From contig NZ_RJZE01000024.1 in NCBI RefSeq assembly GCF_003986935.1, forward strand, positions 62,001 through 126,000: a stretch of DNA of 64,000 nucleotides. The letters are read 5' to 3'. Numbering within the stretch: the stretch's first letter is position 1; each line of letters opens with the position of its first letter. A program made the position numbers and the translations under genes. Origin of the DNA: Paraburkholderia kururiensis JCM 10599 = LMG 19447 (GTDB lineage: Bacteria > Pseudomonadota > Gammaproteobacteria > Burkholderiales > Burkholderiaceae). The notes under the pieces were generated by a model. That model did no database searches, was not told the DNA's origin, and saw only the letters and a list, made by a program, of their open reading frames with translations. This document shows positions 1 through 8,041 of this stretch, in pieces.

Positions 1-1
1 C

Positions 2-409
2 CGCACGGAACTTGGCTGGTCGCCGCTTACGCTCACCGACGCGGGCCGCGCCTCGCCGCTTCGTCATCTCGACGGCGCCCATACCTCGATGCTGCACTGG
101 CACGGCGACACGTTCGACCTGCCGCAAGGCGCCACGCGGCTTGCCTCCACGCCGGTCTGTGAGAATCAGGCGTTCGTGTGGGGCGACCACGTGCTCGGTC
201 TCCAGTGCCACCCCGAAATTCGCACGGACCGGTTCGAGCCCTGGCTCGTCGGGTATGCCGGCGAACTCGCGTCACATGGCATCGACGTCAATCAGTTGCG
301 TGCCGACACGGCGCGCTTCGGTCCGCGGCTCGAAGCGGCTGCGCGTCAGATGTTCGGCGAGTGGCTCGACCAGGTGGATGCCACGATGAGTGCCAAAGCA
401 AAGGGTTGA
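2..409 (+). CDS. Class I glutamine amidotransferase (GMP synthase-like), C-terminal part
   Basis: Partial gene entering from the left edge; about 135 residues are visible. The frame carries the class I amidotransferase (triad) end: a MLHWHGDTFDLP stretch and, around window position 210, LQCHPEI, whose His and Glu are the second and third members of the Cys-His-Glu triad that releases ammonia from glutamine. The nucleophilic Cys elbow must lie upstream, outside the window. The closest family is the stand-alone GMP-synthase-like amidotransferases, often annotated as putative glutamine amidotransferases of unknown acceptor. The C-terminus is helical and ends in a short basic tail. The substrate cannot be told from this fragment. 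Confidence 0.8.
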   Translation, partial: RTELGWSPLTLTDAGRASPLRHLDGAHTSMLHWHGDTFDLPQGATRLASTPVCENQAFVWGDHVLGLQCHPEIRTDRFEPWLVGYAGELASHGIDVNQLRADTARFGPRLEAAARQMFGEWLDQVDATMSAKAKG

Positions 410-559
410 AGCGAAGCCGCGGGGCGTGAGCAGACGTCGGCAAGAAAGGCAACGCGTTCACCTTCTTTCGGCCGCCGCGCGCCGCGTGCAGCCTGCCTGC
501 ACCGATAAAACCCGCATGCTATTCTCGACCGCTCCTGTCATCGTCTGACGAGAGAGTCC

Positions 560-1672
560 ATGAGCGCGCTGTTCACCCCCATCACGCTGCGTGGCGTGAC
601 GCTTCCGAATCGCATCGTCGTTTCGCCGATGTGCCAATACTCCGCGGAACGTGGCGAAGCAACCGCCTGGCACATGATCCATCTCGGGCAACTGGCGCTC
701 TCTGGGGCCGGCATGCTCTGCATCGAAGCGACCGCAGTCGAACCCGACGGACGCATCACGCCCGCCGATCTGGGCTTGTGGGACGACGCCACCGAAGCGG
801 CCCTCAAGCCGGTGCTCGCGGCCATCCGCAAGCATTCGCCCATTCGCGTCGCGATGCAGCTGTCGCACGCGGGGCGAAAGGCATCGAGTCACGTGCCGTG
901 GGAAGGCGGCCAGCTGATTCCGGTGGCTGAAGGCGGCTGGCAGCCTCACGCACCCTCGCCGGTTCCGCACAAGGAAGGCGAGGCGTCGCCGCTCGCGCTC
1001 GATGCCGCGGGTCTTGCGCGCGTGCGCGAGGCATTCGCGGCGGCGACGCGGCGTGCGGCCCGACTCGGTATCGACGCCATCGAAGTGCACGCCGCTCACG
1101 GTTATCTGCTGCACCAGTTCCTCTCGCCGCTCGCCAACCAGCGCACCGACGAATACGGCGGCTCGCGCGAAAACCGCATGCGCTTCCCGCTCGAAATCTT
1201 CGACATCGTGCGTGCGCAGTTTCCGGCCGACAGACCGGTTGGCGTGCGCGTGTCTGCAACCGACTGGGTGGACGGTGGCTGGTCGCTGGAAGACACGATC
1301 GCCTTTGCCCACGAGTTGAAGCGACGCGGCGCCGACTGGATCGATGTCTCCTCGGGCGGCGTCTCGCCGCTGCAGAAGATTCCGCTCGAACCCGGCTACC
1401 AGGTTCCGTTTGCGCGCGAGGTCAAGAAGGCGACGGGCCTTACGACCATTGCCGTCGGGCTGATCACCGATGCGCAGCACGCCAGTCGCCTTGTCGAAGA
1501 AGGCGACGCGGATCTCGTCGCCATGGCGCGCGCCATGCTCTACGATCCGCGCTGGCCGTGGCACGCGGCGGCACAATTGGGCGCCACCGTACAGGCGCCG
1601 CCGCAATACTGGCGTTCGCAGCCGCGCGAGCAGAAGGCACTGTTCGGCGACATTTCGTTCGGCCAGCGTTAG
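560..1672 (+). CDS. NADH:flavin oxidoreductase, old yellow enzyme family (YqjM/XenA class)
   Basis: A 370-residue FMN-dependent ene-reductase, full length for the family, forming one TIM barrel. Visible marks of the YqjM/XenA class are the N-terminal SPMCQYSA with Cys25 and Tyr27 (the Cys tunes the flavin), QLSHAGRKAS at 100-109, and the substrate-binding pair His177/His180 in EVHAAHGYLLHQFLSP, followed by the conserved NQRTDEYGGSRENRMRF run. Such enzymes reduce activated C=C bonds of enones, nitro compounds and quinones with NAD(P)H; the physiological substrate is usually unknown. The ATG is preceded by GAGAG at good spacing. It stands alone, with a strong GC hairpin about 85 bases after the stop. 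Confidence 0.9.
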   Translation: MSALFTPITLRGVTLPNRIVVSPMCQYSAERGEATAWHMIHLGQLALSGAGMLCIEATAVEPDGRITPADLGLWDDATEAALKPVLAAIRKHSPIRVAMQLSHAGRKASSHVPWEGGQLIPVAEGGWQPHAPSPVPHKEGEASPLALDAAGLARVREAFAAATRRAARLGIDAIEVHAAHGYLLHQFLSPLANQRTDEYGGSRENRMRFPLEIFDIVRAQFPADRPVGVRVSATDWVDGGWSLEDTIAFAHELKRRGADWIDVSSGGVSPLQKIPLEPGYQVPFAREVKKATGLTTIAVGLITDAQHASRLVEEGDADLVAMARAMLYDPRWPWHAAAQLGATVQAPPQYWRSQPREQKALFGDISFGQR

Positions 1673-1691
1673 CCGCCCGCTATTTGGCAGG

Positions 1692-1721
1692 TTGAACGAA
1701 TCCGTATCAAGCGTGTACGAT
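1692..1721 (+). promoter_or_regulatory. Candidate sigma70 promoter for the SET-domain gene
   Basis: TTGAAC at 1692-1697 and TACGAT at 1716-1721 are separated by 18 bases, each matching four of six consensus positions. It lies about 170 bases before the SET-domain start. Weak evidence, by eye only. Confidence 0.35.
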
Positions 1722-1755
1722 GCCGTTTGTGGCGCGATGTGCGCTACGGCGGATG

Positions 1756-1780
1756 ACGCGGCGCCTCGGGGGCGCCGCGT
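1756..1780 (+). terminator. GC-rich hairpin after the old yellow enzyme gene
   Basis: Perfect inverted repeat ACGCGGCGCC / GGCGCCGCGT with a 5-base loop. Only a short TT follows rather than a T-run, so it may slow or end transcription or protect the mRNA end, but it is not a classical intrinsic terminator. If the promoter proposed at 1692-1721 is real, the hairpin would lie in the 5' leader of the SET gene. Confidence 0.4.
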
Positions 1781-1888
1781 TTGCTATTCGCGCCTGAGAA
1801 ATGCCGCGGCATATCGCGCGCCGGCAGCGGCTAACGCGAGGTTTGCCGCCGGAATGTCCACTTCCCGTTCTTCACAAGGATTCATTCA

Positions 1889-2392
1889 ATGAGTTCACGC
1901 AGGTTCGCCGTGCGCCAGTCGGGTGTGCACGGCAAAGGGGTGTTCGCCCTCGAACCGATTGCAGCCGGCGAGCGCCTGATCGAATACAAGGGCGAACGGA
2001 TCTCGTGGAAGGAAGCCCTGCGGCGTCATCCGCACAATCCGGCAGAACCGAATCACACGTTCTATTTCGCGCTGGAAAGCGGCGACGTGATCGACGGCAA
2101 GGTGAACGGCAACAGCGCGCGCTGGATCAACCATTCGTGCGCGCCTAACTGCGAGGCCGAAGAGATCGACGGTCACGTCTACATCGAGGCACTGCGCGAC
2201 ATCGCCGCGGGCGAAGAGCTGTTCTACGACTATGGCCTTGTGATCGACGCGCGTCAGACGAAGAAGCTTCAGCGCGAGTACGAATGCCGGTGCGGCGCCC
2301 GCAAGTGTCGCGGCACGATGCTCGCGCCGCCCGAGAAGACGAAGAAGGGCGGCAAGGGCGAGGGCAAGTCTGCAAAGAAGAAAAAGAAGTAA
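1889..2392 (+). CDS. SET domain-containing lysine methyltransferase-like protein
   Basis: A 167-residue protein made almost entirely of a SET domain with a post-SET tail. Visible motifs: HGKGVFA at 14-20 (SAM contact), the NHSC pseudoknot signature at 81-84 within INHSCAPNC, FYDYG at 112-116, and the post-SET cysteines CRCGARKC at 133-140, which with Cys84 form the zinc site seen in eukaryotic SET enzymes. The last 20 residues are almost all Lys/Gly, a likely nucleic-acid-binding or disordered tail. AAGGA precedes the ATG. Bacterial SET proteins of this compact type occur in Burkholderia and relatives; targets are mostly unknown, with histone-like or ribosomal proteins suggested for some. SET type and completeness are clear; substrate is not. 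Confidence 0.88.
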   Translation: MSSRRFAVRQSGVHGKGVFALEPIAAGERLIEYKGERISWKEALRRHPHNPAEPNHTFYFALESGDVIDGKVNGNSARWINHSCAPNCEAEEIDGHVYIEALRDIAAGEELFYDYGLVIDARQTKKLQREYECRCGARKCRGTMLAPPEKTKKGGKGEGKSAKKKKK

Positions 2393-2409
2393 GGCAGCGG
2401 CCCCTGGAA

Positions 2410-3921
2410 TTACATGTCGATCGGCGCCTGGTGCGCCGATTTTTTTGCCTCGGCACTGTGGTCGCTCGTGGCGCGCGTGCTTTCCGTAGCGGGCGCTTGC
2501 GGCGCCAGCGGCACACGAACGACGAAGCGTGCGCCGCCTTCCGGCGCGTCCTCGTAGTGCACGGTGCCGCGGTGCAACTTCATGATGTCGTGGACGATCG
2601 CGAGGCCGAGGCCCGCGCCGCCATCCACGCCGGAGTCGCTCTGACCGTCGCCGCGGAAGAAACGCTTGAACAGGTCGGCCTGCTGGGTTTTCGGTACGCC
2701 CGGTCCATTGTCTTCCACAGCGATTTCGGCCATCGCCACGCCGTCGGTCTGCAGCTGCGTCACCGTCACGGTGATGCGTCCGCCATCCAGACGCGCGGGC
2801 GGTGCGTACTTCAACGCGTTGTCGAGCAGGTTCGCCACCACCTCGTGTAACAGCACAGGGTTGCCGCGTACGAGTAGCGGATGATCGTTCGCCGGGTCGT
2901 CGAGTCGCTGGAAACCGAGGTCCACCTGCACGGCGAGAGCGCGCGGCACCCACTCGGCACCGGTTTCGAACGCGAGTGCGGCGAAATCGATATTGACGAA
3001 GCGCGCAGCCTGCTCGCCGGGCTCGGCGCGCGCAAGCGAAAGCAACTGGTTGGAGAGACGCACCGCGCGGTCTGCCGCTGCGCGCAGCTCGCGCACCGCT
3101 GCCTGCACCTGTTGCGGGTCGCGTGCGACCACGGCCTGCTCCGCGTGCAGCTTCACGGCCGTGAGCGGCGTGCGCAATTGATGGGCGGCGTCGGCAATGA
3201 ACTTGCGCTGTGCGTCGAGAGCGGTTTTGAGGCGGCCGAGCAGCGCGTTGAGCGCGCCTGTGAGCGGTCGGATCTCAAGGGGTACGTAGGTTTCGTCGAC
3301 GGGCTCGAGCGACGTATGCGTTTGCCGGTTCAGCGAATCGGCCAGATCCGTGAGCGGATTGAGCTGCTGGTTCACCACGCGCCAGACGATGGCCCAGCCC
3401 GCGAACAGCAACAGCAGCAGCGGCATCATGATCGCCACGAGAAACTCGGCGGCAATACGAAAGCGGTGACGCACCGGCTGACCCACTTCCACGACGATCG
3501 GATTGCCGTGCGGCTGTTCAACCCGCACCTGCGCGACGCGTACGCCAATGCCGTTGTGCTGCGTCTCGAAGACGTACGCGAAGTGCATGCGCGTAATGTT
3601 CGTGCCCCGCAGCGGCAGCGACGGGTCGCCGGCGATTTCCCTGGTGCCGTCGCTGATGCGGTACACGAGATGTTCCACCGGGTCAGAGAACATCGCCTGC
3701 GCGAGCGGTGGAACGGTAATGGGCGCGTCGCGGCCCGCAATCTGGATCTGTCTGGAAATAGCGGTCGCCAGGTCGGCGAGCGAGCGGTCCACGACGTGCT
3801 GCGTGTATTGCCACGCGAGCCAGTACGCGATGAGTCCGCTCATGAGCGCGAGCAGCGAGAGCGGCGCAGCGAGACGGCGCAGCAGCGTGCGCCTCAGACT
3901 GTTCGCGGCCGGGTGGGGCAT
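2410..3921 (-). CDS. Sensor histidine kinase (TctE-like, 2CSK_N type)
   Basis: A 503-residue membrane kinase and partner of the regulator just upstream. Layout: first membrane segment about residues 18-38, a periplasmic sensor of the two-component sensor N-terminal type to about 155, second membrane segment about 160-182, then the DHp helix with the phospho-acceptor His247 in ADAAHQLRTPLT, the N box HEVVANLLDNALKYA, the G1 box EDNGPGVP and the G2 box GAGLGLAIV. All catalytic boxes are intact. Sensor sequence and order fit the TctE group (tricarboxylate sensing), but no tctCBA transporter lies in the window, so the signal is unknown. The start lacks a strong ribosome site; the 72-base gap to the regulator suggests co-transcription. 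Confidence 0.88.
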   Translation of the reverse strand: MPHPAANSLRRTLLRRLAAPLSLLALMSGLIAYWLAWQYTQHVVDRSLADLATAISRQIQIAGRDAPITVPPLAQAMFSDPVEHLVYRISDGTREIAGDPSLPLRGTNITRMHFAYVFETQHNGIGVRVAQVRVEQPHGNPIVVEVGQPVRHRFRIAAEFLVAIMMPLLLLLFAGWAIVWRVVNQQLNPLTDLADSLNRQTHTSLEPVDETYVPLEIRPLTGALNALLGRLKTALDAQRKFIADAAHQLRTPLTAVKLHAEQAVVARDPQQVQAAVRELRAAADRAVRLSNQLLSLARAEPGEQAARFVNIDFAALAFETGAEWVPRALAVQVDLGFQRLDDPANDHPLLVRGNPVLLHEVVANLLDNALKYAPPARLDGGRITVTVTQLQTDGVAMAEIAVEDNGPGVPKTQQADLFKRFFRGDGQSDSGVDGGAGLGLAIVHDIMKLHRGTVHYEDAPEGGARFVVRVPLAPQAPATESTRATSDHSAEAKKSAHQAPIDM

Positions 3922-3993
3922 GATCGGACCTGCCGAAAAAGATGATGTGCCGTGCGAACCGGTGATTCGGCTCGCACGGCCTTCGCGGCTTCG

Positions 3994-4680
3994 TTACGAA
4001 GCCTGGCGAATCTCCTGGAGGAGATAGCCGAAGCCGCGCACGGTCACGATTTCGACGCGGCAGTTTTCGAGCTTCTTGCGCACGCGGTGCACGTAGACCT
4101 CGATCGCGGTGTCGCCGAGGTCGCCGCCGAAATGCGTGAGGTGATCCTGCAACTGGGCCTTGCTGACCACGCGGCCGTGGCGCAGCAACAGCATTTCGAG
4201 CACGGCGAATTCGCGCGGCGAGAGTTCGAGCGGCTTGTCGTCGTTGAAGATGCGGCGGTCCACGCCCGACAGACGCACGCCGCCCAGCGACACTTCGGGG
4301 CGCGGCACGTCGCCGTGCGGACCGCTGCGGCGCATGACGGCACGAATGCGCGCTTCGAGTTCGGCGGGCTCGAAGGGCTTCAGCATGTAGTCGTCGGCGC
4401 CGGAATTCAGGCCCTGAACGCGGTCGTTCAATTCGTCGCGCGCCGTGAGCACGATCACGGGCGTGTGGCGATTGCTCTGACGGAAGCGCGAGAGCAGCGT
4501 CATGCCGTCGATGCCGGGCAGGCCCAGATCGAGAATCACGAGTTCGTGGCGGTTCTGTGTGAGCGCCTGTTCGGCGAAGATGCCATCGTGGACCATGTCG
4601 ACCGTGAAGCCGGCTTGTTCGAGGCTACTCTGGATGCCGCGTGCGATAGGGCGGTCGTCTTCGATGAGAAGGAGTCGCAT
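3994..4680 (-). CDS. OmpR-family response regulator (TctD/QseB-like)
   Basis: A 228-residue response regulator, first gene of the leftward two-gene operon with the histidine kinase. The receiver has the acidic pair EDD at 7-9, the phosphorylated Asp51 in ILDLGLPG, the switch Thr79 in VLTA and Lys101 in MLKPFEP. The C-terminal half is a winged-helix DNA-binding domain ending in the usual VRGFGYLL. Full length, no damage seen. Probably controls transcription in response to the kinase at 2410-3921; targets cannot be deduced. The start faces the divergent DUF3717 gene across about 110 bases that include a GCACGCT/AGCGTGC inverted repeat. Confidence 0.92.
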   Translation of the reverse strand: MRLLLIEDDRPIARGIQSSLEQAGFTVDMVHDGIFAEQALTQNRHELVILDLGLPGIDGMTLLSRFRQSNRHTPVIVLTARDELNDRVQGLNSGADDYMLKPFEPAELEARIRAVMRRSGPHGDVPRPEVSLGGVRLSGVDRRIFNDDKPLELSPREFAVLEMLLLRHGRVVSKAQLQDHLTHFGGDLGDTAIEVYVHRVRKKLENCRVEIVTVRGFGYLLQEIRQAS

Positions 4681-4791
4681 GGGATTCGCTCAATTACAAT
4701 GGGTTAGCTTGTCAGGCACGCGGTTCGCCGGCGCGCGGATGCACAGGAAGCACGCTGGGTAGCGTGCGGTGCCCGGATGATCACGAGAGAC

Positions 4792-5022
4792 ATGTCCGAA
4801 ATTACGATCAACGAACTGGAAGCCGCGATCAACTTTTGGCGCAGCCGTTCGCCTTCCTTTGGCGACGAGCTTACCTTGTGCAAGGAGGCAAGCGCGCTCT
4901 CCAAGCCGTATGCGCTGCTGATTGTACAGCGTCGGAACGCCGTATCGCTGGATGCGCTGGAGCCTTTGGCACGCGAAGCCTGGGAAACTTACGTTCGCCT
5001 TAATATTGGGCGCACGAACTGA
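4792..5022 (+). CDS. DUF3717 domain-containing small protein
   Basis: A 76-residue protein (81 if the in-frame ATG at 4777 is used). The sequence, with an early ITINELEAAINFWRSR and a central LCKEASALSKPYALLI, matches the DUF3717 family, short predicted all-helical proteins found mainly in Burkholderia and Ralstonia relatives. No catalytic motif, membrane segment or signal is visible. GAGAG lies just before the 4792 ATG but is very close to it, so the start is uncertain; the ITI-x-ELE opening of relatives favours 4792. It is divergent from the response regulator gene. Function unknown. Confidence 0.75.
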   Translation: MSEITINELEAAINFWRSRSPSFGDELTLCKEASALSKPYALLIVQRRNAVSLDALEPLAREAWETYVRLNIGRTN

Positions 5023-5105
5023 AGGCCCAATGGCGGTTGTCCTGCAATATCCTTTCACCCGCGGCGTTTTTTGGCCTCCATTTGCGTTTCCCGCGGTCGC
5101 CTCGC

Positions 5106-5411
5106 TCAATCGGGCTGCGCGCCTTTCGCGATCGAATCGATGAACTTCGCCATGAGGATGTCGCGCTCGGTGATGCCGCTCGCCTCGTGCGTGGATAACG
5201 TGATCTCGACCCGGTTGTAGACGTTGAACCATTCGGGGTGATGGTCCATCTCCTGGGCTTTGATGGCGACGCGCGTCATGAAGCCAAAGGCCTCGTTGAA
5301 GTCGGCGAAGCGCAATTTCCGCTGGATGGCGTCGCGGCCGGCCATGGCCTGCCAGCCGTCGAGCTGCGGGAACTGGCTGGCGCGTTCCTCGGAAGTGAGC
5401 TTGTGGATCAT
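5106..5411 (-). CDS. phhB: Pterin-4a-carbinolamine dehydratase
   Basis: A 101-residue protein, normal length for 4a-hydroxytetrahydrobiopterin dehydratase (EC 4.2.1.96). It dehydrates the 4a-carbinolamine made by phenylalanine hydroxylase so that the pterin cofactor can be recycled. The family signature is present: EMDHHPEWFNVYNRVEITL, with the paired His and the downstream Tyr/Trp, and a later His-x-Asp region. GAGAGGTG precedes the ATG at good spacing. In many Burkholderia genomes the partner phhA sits beside it and beside an Lrp regulator; here only 182 bases separate phhB from the divergent Lrp gene and phhA is absent. It may serve a hydroxylase encoded elsewhere. Confidence 0.93.
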   Translation of the reverse strand: MIHKLTSEERASQFPQLDGWQAMAGRDAIQRKLRFADFNEAFGFMTRVAIKAQEMDHHPEWFNVYNRVEITLSTHEASGITERDILMAKFIDSIAKGAQPD

Positions 5412-5593
5412 CGTGTCACCTCTCGTGGGTGGGTCGTGAGAGAAGCTGAGCGTCCGGCTATTTTTCCACGGATGCCCGCATGTCGCCGGACCGCCTTCCG
5501 TCTGCGTTCCGCTGCCGGTGCACTGCTCTGCGACGTCTTGCTGCTTTATGCAATACTCATGCGAAAAGCAGTCACGAAACGCGGAGAACGTTC

Positions 5594-6085
5594 ATGCTTG
5601 AACTGGATCACTTCGATCTCGCGCTTCTCGAGGTCTTGCAACGCTATGGACGCGCCACCCATCAGCAACTCGGCGAGCAGATTCCGCTGTCGCCCTCGCA
5701 GATCGGGCGGAGGTTGCAGCGGCTCGAGGCGGTGGGCGTGATCGACGGTTACCGCGTCGTGCTGCGGCCCGAGAAGCTCGGCCTTGGCGTGACGGCGTTC
5801 ACGAGCCTCAAGCTCAAGCACCACGGCGATTCGATCATCGAGCAGTTTCAGCAGCAGATCGACATGCTGCCCGAAGTGCTGGAATGCCACGCCGTTGTGG
5901 GCGAGGCCGACTATCTGCTGCGGATCGTGGCGCCCGACCTCAATGCGCTTTCCTCGTTCGTCATGAAGAAACTCATGCGCGTGCCGGGCGTGGACAGCGT
6001 GCGCTCGAACATCGTGCTTGCTACGTTCAAGCGCAACGGCCCGCTGCCGCTCGCGCACCTGGGACCGGGACTTTCCGCGGCCTGA
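5594..6085 (+). CDS. Lrp/AsnC family transcriptional regulator
   Basis: A 163-residue regulator with the Lrp layout: an N-terminal helix-turn-helix (LLEVLQRYGRATHQQLGEQI ... PSQIGRRLQRLEA, about residues 9-47) and a C-terminal RAM ligand-binding domain (VLECHAVVGEADYLLRIVA, about 90-110). These proteins form octamers or dimers of dimers and respond to amino acids. The ATG at 5594 has GGAG seven bases upstream; longer in-frame starts upstream lack a ribosome site. It is divergent from phhB, and in related genomes this regulator is commonly the activator of the phenylalanine hydroxylase genes, so it may respond to an aromatic amino acid. That role is inferred from context. Confidence 0.92.
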   Translation: MLELDHFDLALLEVLQRYGRATHQQLGEQIPLSPSQIGRRLQRLEAVGVIDGYRVVLRPEKLGLGVTAFTSLKLKHHGDSIIEQFQQQIDMLPEVLECHAVVGEADYLLRIVAPDLNALSSFVMKKLMRVPGVDSVRSNIVLATFKRNGPLPLAHLGPGLSAA

Positions 6086-6195
6086 GCGCATGAAGCGCGA
6101 ACGGCGCGACCCATCCGGGATCGGGAATCAAAGATCAGGATCGCGCCGGTGCGAGCGTCATCGCGTTTTGCTGTGCCACGTGCCGCGCATCAGCA

Positions 6196-6750
6196 TCAGG
6201 CGACGATGAGCGGCTCGCCCAACTCAGGTTTGTCGTCGGCCGCATTGAGCAGATCCACGTAAGCCACGGCCACGAGATCCGCTTCCGGCACGCCGAGCTT
6301 CGCGAATACCGCGTGCGCCTCCGCTTCGCCGCCTTCCTCGTCGTCGTCCGGTCCCAGCACCACTTCCAGTTCCACGAAATCGCCCAGTCCGTCCACGCGA
6401 TCGAGATGAATGCGCGTGCGTCCCACCAGGTAGACGTGACGCTCCTTCGTGACGATGCCGCGCGTCGTGAGTGCCGTTGCGAGCAGCGCGTGCATGGCCT
6501 CGGGATTGGTGACGGGGCTGCGCGTGTAGTACGACGCCTTGGGGCCGTCGCGATCGTCGCGCTGATAGAAGATCAACTCGGCGGGCGTGCCGTCGTCGAA
6601 CTGGCGCAGCTTGAGACGGCCGCGCGGCACGTCGTAGAAGAAGTCCTGCTGACGGAAGATGAGCGGTGCTTCGGGCGTCAACTGCGCAGCGCGCTCGCGC
6701 AACTGTTCGAAGTCACGGGCGCGGGCTTTGATCTCGATGTTGCGTGCCAT
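6196..6750 (-). CDS. CYTH domain protein (class IV adenylate cyclase-like)
   Basis: A 184-residue CYTH-fold protein. The N-terminal MARNIEIKAR carries the family start motif of alternating acidic and basic residues, and further E/R/K residues recur on predicted strands (ELIFYQRDD, VFLELE-type strand DFVELEVVLG), as in triphosphate tunnel enzymes that bind triphosphates with divalent metal. Members include class IV adenylate cyclases and thiamine triphosphatases; the opening sequence is closest to the bacterial proteins called class IV adenylate cyclase. AGGAG lies at good spacing before the ATG at 6750, which is why this start was chosen over an upstream extension. The exact substrate is not decidable from sequence. 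Confidence 0.8.
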   Translation of the reverse strand: MARNIEIKARARDFEQLRERAAQLTPEAPLIFRQQDFFYDVPRGRLKLRQFDDGTPAELIFYQRDDRDGPKASYYTRSPVTNPEAMHALLATALTTRGIVTKERHVYLVGRTRIHLDRVDGLGDFVELEVVLGPDDDEEGGEAEAHAVFAKLGVPEADLVAVAYVDLLNAADDKPELGEPLIVA

Positions 6751-6962
6751 GCTGAAGCTCCTGTCTGTCGATGAAACAGCAACGGCGCCGCTGGCCGTGC
6801 AAAGGCAACGCGGCGCCGCCGGAAAGAAACAGCCACCCTGGCGCGATGCAAGCCATCGATTCAAGCCAGGGACGGAAACGCGAAATCCGAATCTAGCAAA
6901 AACCGTGTGACCGTGGCGTTACGGCGCAAATTCGTCACGTCGTCGTACGTCATGAGTGGCGC

Positions 6963-7862
6963 TCATATCGCCCATTGCGCCTCGATCAGCTTGAGCGCGG
7001 GCGCGATGGCGGGCTCCTCTGCACGTGCCGCAAGCGTGATGAAGGTGAGTTGCGTGGGCACGGTGATGCCTTCCACGATGGTCAGCGCGTGTGCGTGCGC
7101 CTCGGCGAGTGCCGTGGCGTCGCGCGCGAGCGAGAGGCCAACGCCCGATTTCACGAGGTCGAGCATGGAGGGCTCCTGGTCCACTTCGGCCACCTTCACC
7201 GGCGTGACGCCGGCTTCGGCGAAGCAGCGCGTGAGCAGCCGGTTATGCGCCGACGCGGGCGGCGTCCAGATCCACGGCAACGCGGCGAGGCCACGCCAGT
7301 CGTGGATACCGCGCACGCGGTCTTTCCAGCCTGCGGGCGCGAGCACCCGATATTGAAAGTGCGTGAGCGTGACGGCATGAAACGCGCTGCCGTCGCGCGG
7401 CTCGTCTTCGTCGGGCAGTCCGATGTAATAGCCGACGTCGAGCTCGCGCGAGCGCACCTGCTCCCGTACCCAGCCCGACATGCCGTGCCGCAGCGCGGTT
7501 TCGATCTGCGGCCATGTTTCCACGAGCGGTTTCAGGAAGCCGCCGAGCCGCAGGAATTCCGGGTCCAGGATCGTGCCGATGCGCAGCCTCCCGCGCACTT
7601 CGTGGCGCAGCGTGGCGGCCGCGCGCTGCACGTCGCCGGCCGCGGCGAGCGCGCGCTCCGCGTGCGGCAGCAGCGCCTGGCCGTCGCGCGTGAGTGCGAG
7701 CCCGTGCGACGTGCGCGTGAAGAGCGACACGCCGAGCGTCTCCTGAAGGTTCTTGATCTGCAGGCTCACGGCGGGCTGGGTGAGGTGCAGATGCACGGCG
7801 GCACGCGTGAGATTGCCCTCGCGCGCCACGGTGACAAAGGCCCGGAGCAAGGTCAGGTCCAT
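6963..7862 (-). CDS. LysR family transcriptional regulator
   Basis: A 299-residue LysR-type regulator. The N-terminal winged helix-turn-helix is typical: MDLTLLRAFVTVAREGNLTRAA followed by LHLTQPAVSLQIKNLQETLG, with LFTRTSHG at the wing. The remainder is the periplasmic-binding-protein-like effector domain. The start was placed at the ATG encoding MDLTLLR, the family's usual beginning, rather than 13 codons upstream. It is divergent from the GMC dehydrogenase gene with 179 bases between the two starts, the usual arrangement for a LysR protein controlling its neighbour, so it probably regulates that gene and possibly the ABC importer behind it. Effector unknown. Confidence 0.92.
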   Translation of the reverse strand: MDLTLLRAFVTVAREGNLTRAAVHLHLTQPAVSLQIKNLQETLGVSLFTRTSHGLALTRDGQALLPHAERALAAAGDVQRAAATLRHEVRGRLRIGTILDPEFLRLGGFLKPLVETWPQIETALRHGMSGWVREQVRSRELDVGYYIGLPDEDEPRDGSAFHAVTLTHFQYRVLAPAGWKDRVRGIHDWRGLAALPWIWTPPASAHNRLLTRCFAEAGVTPVKVAEVDQEPSMLDLVKSGVGLSLARDATALAEAHAHALTIVEGITVPTQLTFITLAARAEEPAIAPALKLIEAQWAI

Positions 7863-8041
7863 ATTCCTGATATGAGTGCGCCTTATATGGCAGTTGAGCA
7901 TAACTCATTGGATTGCCCCGCGGTTTCGCCGCTACGCTTGGCGAACCGTCGGCAATGCGAAGGTGGGACAGATACCCGCGCCATGCCGATTACGAAGGTG
8001 CGCCGCAGCAAAATGCAGCGCAACGGAGGAGACAACACACG

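Noticed and set aside
458..1606. A long 382-codon minus-strand frame opposite the old yellow enzyme gene
   Set aside because: Typical GC-rich antisense shadow; the plus-strand frame has a complete set of catalytic motifs.
5193..5201. A DnaA-box-like CGTGGATAA in phhB
   Set aside because: One mismatch and inside a coding sequence, with no partner box nearby.
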